Shown in pieces: positions 34,499 to 46,638 of a stretch of 64,000 bases of DNA. Within the stretch, counting starts at the first letter, position 1; the number at the start of each line of letters is the position of its first letter. The notes under the pieces are model-generated. The model ran no database searches, was not told the origin of the DNA, and worked only from the letters and a program-made list of their open reading frames with translations. The position numbers were made by a program, and so were the translations under genes. Source of the stretch: Helianthus annuus (Eukaryota > Streptophyta > Magnoliopsida > Asterales > Asteraceae); NCBI RefSeq assembly GCF_002127325.2, contig NC_035443.2:119378462-119442461 (forward strand). The letters run 5' to 3'.

Positions 34499-36204
34499 CT
34501 TGATTGCTTATTGATGACTAACATGCTTATTTGATTATATGATCGATTATTTGTGCATGGACATCACGTAGGAATCGCGAATATTAACTCGGGTACACAC
34601 TATTATCCATATTGTCTATGATATTTTAACTCCCCGAGCAGGCAGCCTACGCATAACAAAACGATAGCGCACGGGAATACATGGAACTCAATTTTTACGT
34701 CCACGGATGTCGGGGTACATCACCTTCTACATGGCACACGACGCTAGTGCACAAGTATACGTGGAACTTAAGCTTACATCAACAGAGGTTGAAGTACGTC
34801 ACATACGACTACCAAGGCGAGGCCTTTGAAAAGACGCGATGGCGCAACTCAACGACGACGCTAGATTCCTGTCAGCAGGAGAACTAACGGCCAGGAAACG
34901 ACAACTTGTCACGCGATCCTGCAACGACACGAATCACTCCAAGGAAAAGACGTATGTCTCCACATCCCCCCCTATTTCGGTTAACGACGGTAATGTCACC
35001 TAACAAATGGTCGTCACACGAAACCCCAGGTAAAGTCCTCAAATTTCTATTATTGAAATTTCGAATTTCACGCTCACTGAGTAGATTTTCGCATCTCTAC
35101 TCCTCTTAATGGTCATTGTATCACGATCATTTCTTTACAAGTTACATACATGGTTTTCGTTGTGACCATGCCGAGAGATTTCTTGTCGATACATATACTT
35201 ATTGTCGGGTTACGCTAAAACCAAGTTCAATTGTTTGAACTTGTTCATTACACATATTCCTTTCAGAACATAATATGATGTATTGGGAGCATCGTATTCA
35301 AATTTGTATTAACAAGCGTTTCATTTGTTCCGAGTCGAAGTAAACTTGTTTGACATTCGACTCCATTAAATTGTCTGTTGATTTCGACACCATGTGATGG
35401 TGATTTTCATTAGCTTGAAGCTTGCGCTAAACTCGTTTACGCATCTCATACACGGATCTAAAATTTTATTGATAGTTTTCCAACTCACTTCGATTTATTA
35501 TATCAAAGCGGTCTTAATACAATAGTGTGTTAAGACAATGGTACACAAATTCATTTTTACATTCCGGTGTACCTACTAACGGTTCTTTCATTATCGATCG
35601 AAAATTTTGCAATATCCATTGCTTCTTCACCTTCGATCGAAAACATCATTTCTTTGATGTTCAAATTTCGATTGCAAATTTCTATGATGTCATTTGAAAC
35701 CAACTTTCGGATTCACCTTATTACGCTTTCATTTGACTTCAAACACGGTGGATTTGTTTGATCACCGCTATTATTAAATTATTTGAATCACTACGACACC
35801 TTGTGGTGTCAGTACAAACTTGTAGCTTGGGCTAATCATGATTTAGCGTTTCATGCAAAACAACAGGTGATACTTGTTCGATCACCCCTATTATTGAATC
35901 GTTTCATTCATTGCGACACCTTGTGGCGTCGGTATGACTTGCAGCTTGCGCTGATCACGATTGAACGTTTCATGCAAATCATTACATTTGAGATTGTTGA
36001 TTCTAAGTTCATCCAGTGGATGTTATTGTTTCTAGAACTCGTTATAAACGCTCATATGGAATTCGATTGGTCGAAGTTCCTGTTCATTGTTGGATCCTGT
36101 TAACTTAGTCACATTAGTGACTGTATCTATACATCCTGTTTCACTTGACATCAACTTTTGAAGAGATACCCTAGTTTAAATTTCGAGGACGAAATTTCTG
36201 TAAC
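34499..36204 (+). other. Element E internal noncoding region
   Basis: No gag-pol motif in any frame. Two diverged copies of a roughly 100-bp unit (CGACACCTTGTGG...GCTTG..CTGATCA...CGTTTCATGCA) lie at 35790-35863 and 35908-35974. The last part, AATTTCGAGGACGAAATTTCTGTAA (36178-36204), matches the 3' end of the D pol region and is a relic of the parent element. Confidence 0.7.
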
Positions 36205-36214
36205 AGGGGGAGAA
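36205..36214 (+). other. Element E polypurine tract
   Basis: AGGGGGAGAA directly before the 3' LTR. It is almost the same as that of D (49906-49915). Confidence 0.85.
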
Positions 36215-39200
36215 TGTGACAACCGGTAATTTACGCGCTTAATGACGCGATTAACAGATAATTAACGCGATAATAAATAGTGTTTACAACGCGGACTAAC
36301 TTAATTAGGCCTTTGGAGTGCCTAGGAACGTCTGTCCAACCATACAGTGCGCGAACGGTGATTTGCGGAGAAACATGCTAAACGTTAAGCGACAACGGAT
36401 TGAAACCGTACAGAATACTGACAACGCCGACAGATATCAAATTTTTACGATATATTTTAGCTTCGTAATTAAATTTTAGTGACTACAGTCGAAACCGGAT
36501 TAAAGAAGGCAACGATATAATTTTTCGCGATTATTACCGTGATCGATGAACGGGCGTGCTAACAACAACTACCGACCGTGTTTTTGTTTTTGACGTTAAA
36601 CAGAGTTCAGAACTCTAACAACGGGTCTCGTAGGAAATACGGGCCACTTTCACACGAGTTGGGCTTGTGGGCCCTTGGCCCAAGCCAAAAACCCACAAGC
36701 CTAAACCTGCATATAATATACTACAAGACTTTCTTGTGAATCTTACCAAGATCTCTATAGATCTTATAAAATCTTGCCAAAAATCTAAACAAATCTATAC
36801 AAAATATTTTGTGCAAGATCTTACTCAATCCTCTATATAACACCTCTCCCCTCTAAAACTCCCAACAAATACACAGACATAAAGGTCTTCCTCTCTCTCT
36901 CTCGGTTATACACAGGGAACAAACACAGTCATATATTTGTCTCCTGCCCTTCAATTCCCACACCACACACACACAAAACAAAAGGAAAAGAAACACAGAG
37001 AAGCCAAACAACCCCTCTCCCTCTCCGGTGCTTTTTCCGGCGGCAAACTGGCTCCGATCGGAGCTCCGGCGACCACACCCACACCGGTAAACCCCCCCCC
37101 CTTGTTACAGAACTGAAACAGACCACCACCACCACTAATCGGTGGTGGTGCGGTGGTGTGGCAGTCGAGACGACAGAGAGAGGAACGGTGGCGCGTGGTG
37201 GCGCGTGGCGGCAACGAGCAGAAAGAAAGAGAGAGAACGCAGCTAGAGAGAGAAACTCGGGAGAGAGATGAACGGAGGCGGAGCAGCGCCGCCGCTCACG
37301 GCGGCGGCAGTAGCGGCAGGGCGGTGGTTCGAATCTCGGTCCAAAGAGTTTCCGGTAAAAACCCATCACCTTCATCTTTGTTTCTGAAACTTGATGTTAC
37401 CAAAGATGTAATTTTCGAGTAGTTCTGAGTATGGTTCGAGTTTGTTCAGGCTCAGTGAAGTCTCGGCTCAGTTGGTTCAGTTGCGGGTCAGTTTTGGTCG
37501 CACGAGTACGGGTCAACAGGAGGCTCACATAGATCGGTTTCAGGTCACTTCAAGTTGCGGATTCAGGATCTTGTTGTTGGTTCGGGTCTTGTTCGGCACG
37601 AGTCACGGCTCGGTTTTAGGTTCGGTTCGCGCATCGGGTTCTCGGTTCGGTCAAAACAGTCAACAAAAGTCAACACGGTTGACTCGGTCAACTCAACGAG
37701 TCGACTCGGTCAATATCCCGACGCGAAGACTCGGTAAAAATTAACGTCACGTTTATTTTGTTATTTTTATAATATTATTACTTACGTGACAAACGAGCTC
37801 GAACCGATATAAAATAACGTTTAGTTTATACTTTGTCGTCTTATAAAATTATATATATATATTGAGTATATGGTTGGATTGTTGTTGAAAATTTATTTGA
37901 ATTTGATAAAAATAACGACACTTAGTTGTCGGGGCCGTCCAAAAACAGAGGAAACTCTGCCCGTTTTTCGAGAAAACCCGTAAAATAAAACGAGTTTTAT
38001 TATAAAAACGTGATTTTCTTGTAACACGACAACTATTGTTATAAAGCGACTTTTACAAGATACAAATGTAAAGTTCCTTCGACAACGACTTACAACTTAC
38101 GAGATACAACGATACGGAGATAAATTTGACGACAAAAATAAATATAGTTATTATTATATTTATTTCAAACAAACTCGAATCTTTTTATAAATAAATATAG
38201 TATATATATTTATTTCAAGCATCGCGTAACCCGAAGTCGTTTCATCAAAATAAATGTAGTATATATTTATTCCAAATATCAAACGACACGACAATTGTTT
38301 TGCTAAATAAATATAGTTTATATATTTATTTGAAGTCATATACGACACGAGTCCTTTTATAAACTAAATATAGTTTGTATATTTGTTTCAAACTTGAAAC
38401 AACGCGATGATACTTTCGCAAAATAAATATAACTTTTTGTATTTATTTTATACGCCTAGACGGCACATACGTATATTTTTGGCAAATATACACAAGACGT
38501 AATGTATATAATACAAGTTATTATATATTATTTTCATACGAAGCGCGATACGAGTTTGTTATATGATATTTTCATAAGAATATTATTTTTTTTATATACA
38601 CGTACGACTTCATAAAATGAAGCTAAACGAATACAACTTAGTCATTCTCATTAAGTTAACTATTTACCGTCGAATCGTTCGATTAACGATTCGGTAGAGC
38701 TCGATGACACGTAGTTTAGATACTGCGTTTATTTAGAAACTTATTAGATATTCCGTGTTAGGAATATTGTAGAATGCACGCTAGCAAGTCAAGTCTTGGA
38801 AACGACATCATCGAAGTCGTAATTAGCTAGCTTTACACAGGAATATTCAGGCGAGTTCATAACCCCCACTTTTTACTGTTTTACATTCTTTTTGTAAATG
38901 TTTTCGGGGTGGAAAGTCATGCACGATTTTCAGAAACATACAAAGTTTTGAACAAACGCAAAACTCGTATTTCTAAATCATATCACGAATGGATTTCGAG
39001 GAACTCAAATGATTTACGAAAGGTTTATACTAAACATACCGGTTTTTACAAAACAAATGCTTATTCTCGAAATATGAACGATTTTTTTTTTATAATTAAG
39101 GAGCCAGTCAGGGTGGCTGGGAAGGTTCAGTCAGGGTGGCTGGGAAGGTTCAGTCAGGGTGGCTGGGAAGGTTCAGTCAGGGTGGCTGGGAAGGTTCAGT

Positions 39201-40082
39201 CAGGGTGGCTTGGAAGATTCAGCCAGGGTGGCTGGGGTGGAATATATGTTATAGTAATTACGAATAATTTTTACATGGTATGGTTAGCGTAAGGGGGTTT
39301 ACTATTTAGATCATGTGAATGGGTAGGCGGAAACTTGAGGTCATTAATCCTCAGGGTGGGGACCGAGGGGCAGGAGCGGTAGATCTATTTGGGTGTAGCG
39401 AGCCCAGTCTCAGGTCCAGCATAACGGACCTTGGGATGACTTTGTTCCCGACGCATAAATTTGCTAGGTTTGAGCCTTCCTACTTGCATTTCACACATAT
39501 CAATGGCCTTGCAAACCATTGGTGATCTCTTTTTCCTTATCTGCTACATACCAGGGATTTTATACTTACGGAAACTTTTAGTTCATACAATTTAGCTACC
39601 GTGTTTTATACAAATCCAAAGAATTATGGGGGTATAGAGTCAAAGTCAGGGTGGGCATTGACGGTTATGCGAATATTACAAATACAAGGCTTTACAAAAA
39701 CATGGTTTTATGAACATGACGTGTTACAAACACAACGTTTCCATATAACTTGGCAAGAAAATGATTTTTAAATTCATTTTCTCAATACTAATTCGAAAAC
39801 CGGTTATTACCAAAGATTTATTTCAAACCTTTCACAACTCAAAAGATTTATTTCAGATCTTTTACAAACAAACTATGAACTCGCTCAACCTTATGTTGAC
39901 TTTTTCGCATGTTCTTTCTCAGGTTACTTTTCAAACAATGGAACGGTTGGAATAGGAAGACCATGAAGAGTCGAGTACTTAGTGGCGTTCATTTTCTAAA
40001 AGACTTAGATTGTTTGCTTCCGCTGTGCAATGAAGATACCAGTCCAGTCACGCCAATGCTCTGATAATTTCGGGGTGTGACA
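36215..40082 (+). repeat. Element E 3' LTR
   Basis: It is collinear with 29945-33811 at an offset of 6270 bp. The differences seen are one C fewer in the C run near 37091, A to C near 37173, two extra bases in the TA run near 37850, T to C near 38957, and G to T near 39211. Confidence 0.95.
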
Positions 40083-40087
40083 CTCTA

Positions 40088-43000
40088 AGCACAAAACACA
40101 GCACTTTAATTAACATATCAGCTTCTGGCTAACTAGTAAAGTGCCAAACATGAGGAAAATATTCCTGACACTTCGGGGAATAAGTTGTGTCACTAAAAAT
40201 GTTATTTACGACACTTAAAAGCTTTGTTAAGCACTTTAACGGATTGCTATCCAACCGAACAACCGGATTTTACCCGGGACATAAAAATATTGACATTAAC
40301 AATATTGGTCTTTTTCTGAGCCAGTTAGGGTCCCTGAATACCCTAACACCCGCATTATAGCACAACACACCACTAACTGAGTTAGTCCCTAAATCTAACT
40401 TGGTTTAACCTAACTAATACTTAACTAACTAGTTGAAATCGAACTAGTACCCCCCCCCATTGGAAATCGGCCCAAACCAAGAGGACAAGACTTGATTTCT
40501 TTTGAATATTAAAATCCTAGTTGTCTAATATCTAGACAACACATTAAACATTAGATTAAAACTTCCTAATTATCTATAAGTAGTAGACTTGGCACAAGAG
40601 TTCATCACATTCCATTTTTCAACTTCAAACACTCCTCTCTCTCTCTCAAAGGCTTCGGCCGAACCCCCTTGGGTCACCACAACCATTTTCGAGTTTGATC
40701 TTGCAAGCTTCAATCATCTACAAGTGTTAAGGGTCGCATATAAGGAGTCTTGGTGCACTCGGAGTTCGAAGGACCACTCTCTCTTGCTTTTATCCACCCC
40801 TTTTTCGCATAGAATCTTCCCTAGCCTCGAGCTAGAGGTATAATGCTTAAAACACTCTCTCGAACTATTCTAAGGTGGTTAAAATGTGTTGTAACGGTTA
40901 AAAGTCGGAAACTTACAAGTTGAAGCACAAAAGTCTACTAAAAATGCTAGTATTGTTGGTTAAAAGATCATAAGTTGTGTAAATGATGTAGTAATTGAAA
41001 TTTGTGGTTATCTAGGCCCGATCTATGTTGTGGTAGCTCCGATCACCATTTAACCCGGTTTGGTTAAGATCATGGATCTTGACATAAGCTTGTTTTGAAT
41101 GGTACAAGGGTTAAAAGGTGAAACTCTACCACACGAGAAACATGAACTTGTGTAAAAGTATTTTTACTTGTAAAATAGTGTTTAAAACGGGTGGATCTAC
41201 GTATGTACAAATGGTATTTTCATAGAACCAAGCGTCAAGAAAATCATGTTTTCTAAAAGACGGATATCACACTAACAAGTATGATTTTTATAAACCACAA
41301 GTGTATAAAACACTTGTGAAATGAAAAGTTTCGACAAAATAACAATCTTTGTGAAAGATGACGGGAAGTTGTAAAGATGGGTTTACTCTAAAAACGAGGT
41401 TTTTACGAGATTAAGCTACTTTATATAACAATCCACAAAATATAATGGGATTTACACTATAGTTTCGGAAAAACTACAAGTTCATGTGATTTATGCGATT
41501 TACATACTTGTCGATTAGTTGATGTGTCGGAAATTGTTGATTGAATAAAGAAGTTGTTGAAATGATTTTGTAAAAGAAAATGATACGCTTGAAAGCGTGG
41601 CCACCTCCAGTTACAGGGGAAACTCTGGCGAAATTTTTCTAAAACCTAACACTTAGAATTATTTACAAGTGTTAGAATTATTTTTGACATGTTTTCAAAA
41701 TATATTTCACCACGACTTTATTTACAAATATTCGGAGGTGGGATTTTCACAAAACTAAACGTGATAAATATGTATTTAGTAAATATATTTTCACAGCACT
41801 GTTTATGATTATTTTGTGAAAATACACAAATATTATTTTTAGAGTGAAAATAATATTTTCGAACGTTAACAGATCCAAAATAATACGAACGCCTCTACGA
41901 TAACTATATAAGTTACACTGGTAATATTTATTACCACTCGAATGATAAGACGTAACTTACGCATTATACGGAAATATTTACGAACGCGTATTTTATCAAC
42001 GTATTATTTTTGGGGAAAATTATGTGAAATGAAAATATAATATTTTTGAGAAAAATATTTATATTTTGGAATTGGAAATAAATATATATATTAAGTGAGA
42101 CTTAATGATATAATTCAAACGCACATGTATTAAATCCCCCATCCTTGGGAAGGAGATTAACTACCAAGTATATACGAAAAGTAAACCCGAAATAGTTGTC
42201 TGACTATTTCCCAAAAACTTAAACTATAAAGCTAAGGCACGGCCGTCCGTCTAATAGAGTTAGCACATGTAGGTCGTTGCACAGCTGCCTGATTTGGAGT
42301 ACTTGGTAGAGACGCACCGACTGTGAGTTCATGTCCCCTTTTTCTCATAACTGTTTTCAGTTTTCTAAACTGCGGGGGTGAAATACATATTACTATGATT
42401 ACGAATATTTCTTACATGGTATGGTCAGCTAAGGAAGGAACTGTTAGGTTATGTGATTTGGGTAGGTGAAACCTTAAGAACATTAGTCCTCGTAGTACGA
42501 TCGAGGGATACAAGTGATAGGCCTATTTGAGCATAACAAACCCCACCCATGCGCCCTAAGGTTGGACCATGTGGTGACCTTGTCTTAACACCACCCATGC
42601 GCCCGCAGGTTGGACCATGTGGTGACCTTGTCGTAACACCACCCATGCGCCCTAAGGTTGGACCATGTGGTGACCTTGTCCTATCCCCTCCCATGCGCCC
42701 GCAGGTTGGACCATGTGGTTACACATTAACTGATAAGTTTCCTTATTTGCTTTCATACCAGAGTTTACAAAATATTCACACTTACAATGATTATAAAGGT
42801 TTATTCGCGCGCACATACTAAACACATGAACTCGCTCAACATTATTGTTGATTTTTCAACTTACATGTATTTCAGGGAACTAAGGGATCTGGCACGGTAT
42901 GGCACGTTTTCCCACTGCACTAGTACGAGGTCATCCGGGGTTTAGGGAATGTGACTCTTTCCTGGACAAGTCACAGTCCTTAAACCGTGTTTATGTCATG

Positions 43001-43187
43001 TTTGTGTTGTTGAACGATGTTATGGTTGTTAGGGTGTTTTCCCGCTAAGACAATGGTATTGTATTAGAATTTTAAACTTAATGGATGATCTTGCATGTTT
43101 TAATTCATATAGCTTTGTTATGATTAAGCTATGGTATTAAGAAGTCACACCAAATTAACCACGCTTCCGCAAAGCCAGGGTGTGACA
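40088..43187 (+). repeat. Element D 5' LTR, second part
   Basis: It continues the D LTR after E and ends AAAGCCAGGGTGTGACA. A TATA-like TATAAGTAG lies near 40575. A four-copy 48-bp tandem repeat is at 42543-42716. It is collinear with 50306-53405. Confidence 0.93.
42543..42716. repeat. 48-bp tandem repeat with alternating units in the D LTR
   Basis: Four units of CCACCCATGCGCCC...TTGGACCATGTGG. Units 1 and 3 read CCTAAGG and units 2 and 4 read CCGCAGG, so the true repeat is a 96-bp dimer. The right LTR has the same array at about 52760-52933. Frames here repeat because 48 is a multiple of 3. Confidence 0.93.
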
Positions 43188-43190
43188 GCT

Positions 43191-43202
43191 TGGTATCAGA
43201 GC
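43191..43202 (+). other. Element D primer binding site (initiator Met tRNA)
   Basis: TGGTATCAGAGC, three bases after the 5' LTR, the usual primer of Tekay-type elements. Confidence 0.93.
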
Positions 43203-43349
43203 CCTGATCATAGCGAACTAGGATTCCTTCTCGAGTCTAGACTATGATCACTAGGGCTCTCACGAAAACATTTTTACTGCATACCACTTAAGTCCAGATC
43301 CAAAACGTTTTTACAAACAAATGTTGAGCACATTTTATTTATTATTTAT

Positions 43350-43516
43350 AGGCTCAGTCTTGGAGGCTGAGGCTCGGTCTTGGAGGCCGAGGCTCGGTCT
43401 GGGAGATCGAGGTAGTTGGCTAGTGGGACTAGGAGAATCGGCTAGTGGGACTAGGAGAATTGGCTAGTGGGACTAGGAAGAGCAGTCTGAGAGGCTGGGA
43501 GGCTAGTGGGACTAGG
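43350..43516. repeat. Leader repeats of element D
   Basis: Three copies of GGCTCAGTCTTGGAGGCTGA-like text, then four copies of GGCTAGTGGGACTAGGAGAA. The second phrase is the same as in the E leader. Confidence 0.85.
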
Positions 43517-43623
43517 AGAATTACTTGATTTCTTACTTGGTGACTAATATGTTTATACGATTATATGATTGATTGTTATACGTATGTGTCACAAACGCCA
43601 TGCTATCATCATGTGCTAGAAAG

Positions 43624-44359
43624 ATGGACACTACGAATCCCATGGCCATAGTACCAGACGACATAGTTTCATCGGAGCACGAGGTGTACATTTCCGATAC
43701 TACCGGCACAGACAATGACGACTTTCAACCCTTTGCGCTGCCTGATGTCGTAGCAAAGCCTGCTGATGGCCATCTTGTTGGGAATTTGCCACTCGCGGTG
43801 AACCCTGCTCCTGTGCCCCTTGCCGTTTATCCCATTGTTGATATGCCCCCGACATGGCCTCTGTCGACGATAACGATCTACTAGAAGAGGACCCATTCGA
43901 GGGCGAGGCCCTATTGCTGTTGGTATTAGCCTATTGCTTGCGGACGCTCCTGCGGGAGAAACTCATGCCCATTCCCCTATCCCAGACTCATTTGAGTTTC
44001 TGACATCCGCATTTTCGCATATACAAGGAGTGCAGCACCATTCACACGATGCCGACCCTGATACGGCGTCATCAGCTGCACCGTTTCCCGCACACAGCTT
44101 TGGGTTTGATCACAGTATTGAGGGTGATCTTGTTTTTCCACCTGGTTTTGATCCAGACCATGACACGGAGTTCATATACTCAGACCAGCCCTTGGAGGAT
44201 GCTGTGGTCCCTATCGACCCTATGTTTGATGATCCAGCTGATTTTGAGATGAAGTTTGTTGATCCGGAGCCCGCTGTGGCCCCTGAGCCAGGAGTTGCTC
44301 CCGACCCCGCATTGGAGCATGACCCTGTTCATGCCGATGCACCTGCTGTTGCTCCTTGA
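43624..44359 (+). pseudogene. Leader ORF upstream of D gag (function unknown)
   Basis: Two frames, with a frameshift near 43885-43930, encode an acidic, Pro-rich, low-complexity polypeptide starting MDTTNPMAIVPDD, with DDFQPFALPDVVAKPADG and later VAPEPGVAPDPALEHD. It has no domain I recognise. Similar acidic leader reading frames occur, as far as I recall, in Tekay elements of related plants. It precedes gag in the RNA and may be a spacer or a lost gene. Confidence 0.45.
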
Positions 44360-44700
44360 TTGATCATCTGCTTGGACGAGAGAAAATTTGGGGTAACTGT
44401 GCAAGACAATTTATTATTACGGGGGCCCACGTAATAACGACTTGTAGTGCACAGAAATCCTGGTGGACTCTGCGGGTCAAGCTAATGAAAACCAATGTGG
44501 CAGGAAATAACTCGAACACAAATGACCAAGGCGATGAAGCCTCGAGTTTATTCTATTTCAAGCAACAAGCCAAATTGGCAAGCCTATGTGAAGGCTCAGA
44601 AAAATTTATTTCCCCACCCATACATTGTGTAAAATTGGGTGAGTACATGATGGCTTATGGTGCTATGTATCTCATAGACAATTGGAAAGTTGTCTAACCC
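44360..44700 (+). other. Unexplained segment in the D leader
   Basis: Between the leader ORF and the first gag copy is about 340 bp with an open frame (44356-44697; includes VAGNNSNTNDQGDEASSLFY and LGEYMMAYGAMYLIDN) that matches no retroelement domain I know. It could be captured host DNA or degenerate leader. Not assigned. Confidence 0.35.
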
Positions 44701-44726
44701 ACTTCATGCCATTTCGGCAGAAGAGA

Positions 44727-45390
44727 ATGCCACCCAGGCGTGACACAAACACCAGTATGTTGCCAAGGATAGAAGCCGAGCTGCAAAAACGCAACTCACA
44801 GGCAATTCCACGACATGAAGCTCTCCGCTTTTTGCACAGCAATGGCACCACTGGGAACAACCCCCCCCCCCCCCCCCCCACTGGCTGCACCTATAAGCAG
44901 TCCCTGAACTGCAAGTCTTAGAACCTTGACGAAACAGGAGGCGTCGTGGCATTTGTTCGTTGGTCCGAAAAGACCGACTCCATTCTAAGAATGAGTAACT
45001 GTTCGCCCCAACAGAGTGTTACCTATATCTCGGGGTTATTTCTAGATGGCACACTCTCATAATGGAACCTCCAGGTTCAGACCCAAGGTACAAAATACAT
45101 CTAATACACTGAGCTGGGACGAGCTCAAAGGAATGATGGAGAAGAAGTACAAATTCTAGGGCTGGAAACCAGAAGCGTGAGATAGAGTTCCAGAATTGAA
45201 AATGGACGGACCAGAGATTCCTGAATGCATCCAGCAATCTCACGACTTGTCTAGGGTCGTCCCCTACTTAGTCAAACCGGAGTTCAAAAGGATTGAACGA
45301 TTCATTTGGGGACTTGCACCCCAGATCAGGGACATGGCTACTATCTCGAAGCCCTCAACCATTACAGAGGTTATCAATATGGGTGATTGA
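44727..45390 (+). pseudogene. Element D extra gag copy, degenerate
   Basis: It starts MPPRRDTNTSMLPRIEAELQ, then TTGN followed by a 19-C run (44861-44879) and GCTYKQSLNCKS, so the frame is lost. Gag text resumes near 44965 (KTDSILRMSNCSPQQS-like) and 45190-45390 (KMDGPEIPECIQQSHDLSRV, RIERFIWGLAPQIRDM). This parallels 45543-46170 segment by segment but is much diverged, so it is a second, older gag head rather than a recent duplication. The zinc-knuckle end is missing. Confidence 0.78.
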
Positions 45391-45393
45391 TTT

Positions 45394-45470
45394 ATAACAT
45401 GAGATGTTATGTGATTGATTTATAACATGAGATGTTATGTGATTGATTTATTTATAACATGAGATGTTAT
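45394..45470. repeat. Three identical small hairpins between the two D gag copies
   Basis: ATAACATGAGATGTTAT (7-bp arms, GAG centre) occurs at 45394-45410, 45422-45438 and 45454-45470, in a 28-bp tandem unit with a 4-bp insertion in the last spacing. Confidence 0.9.
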
Positions 45471-45542
45471 GTGTTGATATTGTTGTATACTTACGTACAC
45501 TTTACTTACTATGACCTGACCCATATGATCATCATTTAGAAG

Positions 45543-46638
45543 ATGCCTCCAAGACGGGATGTACGCATACCCACCAACGAGGCGGAACTTCAGGGAATCA
45601 TTGCTGCAGTCATCGCACAATACGAGGCCCATCACTCCGAGCGCAACGGAGGTACCTCAGGAAATAACCCATCCAACGGCTGCACCTACAAGCAGTTCTT
45701 AGGCTGCCAGCCCCTACATTTCGACGGCAAGTGGGGGTGCCGTAGCCTTCGTACGCTGGATTGAAAAGACGGACACTGTTTTGCGTGCGAGCAAATGCGC
45801 CCCAAGAGATCAGGTCACGTACATTTCCGGGCTGTTCCGAGATGGGGCTCTGTCATGGTGGAAACTTCAGGTTCAGACAATGGGCGAGGCTGCTGCGTAT
45901 GCTCTATCATGGGATGAGCTGAAAGAGCTGATGCATAAAAAGTACTGTTCGAGAACAGAAAGCCAGAAGGTAGAAACTGAGTTCTGGAACTTGAAGATGG
46001 AAGGTCCAAAAATAGCTGAGTATGTGGAGAAGTTCCAAGTTCTATCGCGTATCGTTCCTTACATGGTAGACCCGGAGTTTAAGAGGATTGAGTGTTTCAT
46101 TTGGGGATTGGCACCCCAAATCATGAGCATGGTAACGGCATCAAAGCCTGCAACAATCACTGAGGCCATCAATCTAAGTGTAGCCCTGACGGAAGAGGCA
46201 ATCAGGATGAACAAATTTTCAACCTCTGAGGAGAAGAAGGAGACTCATGTAGAGTCATCTGGGAACAACAAGAGGAAGTTGGCGAATTTCAAACAGGGTA
46301 CCCAGTCGAGTAGCGACGACAAGGCCAAAAAGAGAAAAGAGTACACGGGTATCCTACCAAAGTGCGACAACTGTCGACGTCACCATAACGGGCGGTGTAG
46401 ATATGGAAAATGTGGTAACTGTGGCAAGGTGGGACATGTCAAGGAAACGTGTCGGCAAGGTACTAAACATGGAAATAGAGGTCAAGATGGTAACGGAAAT
46501 CGCGGAGGAAATAACGACGACGACAACTATCAAGGCAGGGATGGTGACGATCAAGGCTGTGGCCAAGCATGTTTTAATTGCGGTGATGTGGGGCATTTCA
46601 GGAAGTATTGCCCTAAGAACACTCAGGGACGTGGATGA
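45543..46638 (+). pseudogene. Element D gag with two CCHC knuckles
   Basis: It starts MPPRRDVRIPTNEAELQGII. One extra base near 45733 shifts the frame; the rest runs from 45745 in the other frame: WIEKTDTVLRASKCAP, DGALSWWKLQVQTMGEAAAY, ELKELMHKKYCSRTESQKVE, FKRIECFIWGLAPQI. C-terminal knuckles CGNCGKVGHVKETC and CFNCGDVGHFRKYC, both CX2CX4HX4C, lie near 46410-46455 and 46569-46612, preceded by CDNCRRHHNGRC. It would package RNA and assemble particles if the frame were intact. Confidence 0.9.

Larger units (their letters stand above)
29945..40082 (+). mobile_element. Element E: gene-less large retrotransposon derivative, very recent
   Basis: The LTRs are 29945-33811 (3867 bp) and 36215-40082 (3868 bp). 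They differ, by eye, by three substitutions and two slippage length changes. Exact duplication CTCTA (29940-29944, 40083-40087). The interior is only 2.4 kb and holds an initiator-Met primer site (33815), a 44-bp tandem repeat leader, noncoding DNA and a terminal stub plus polypurine tract matching D. No gag or pol motif is present, so it is a LARD-type element mobilised in trans, probably by Tekay proteins. Confidence 0.95.

Noticed and set aside
42449..42821. Repetitive protein MRPQVGPCGDLV (both strands; also near 52766)
   Set aside because: Product of a 48-bp LTR tandem repeat, open on both strands, with no other support.
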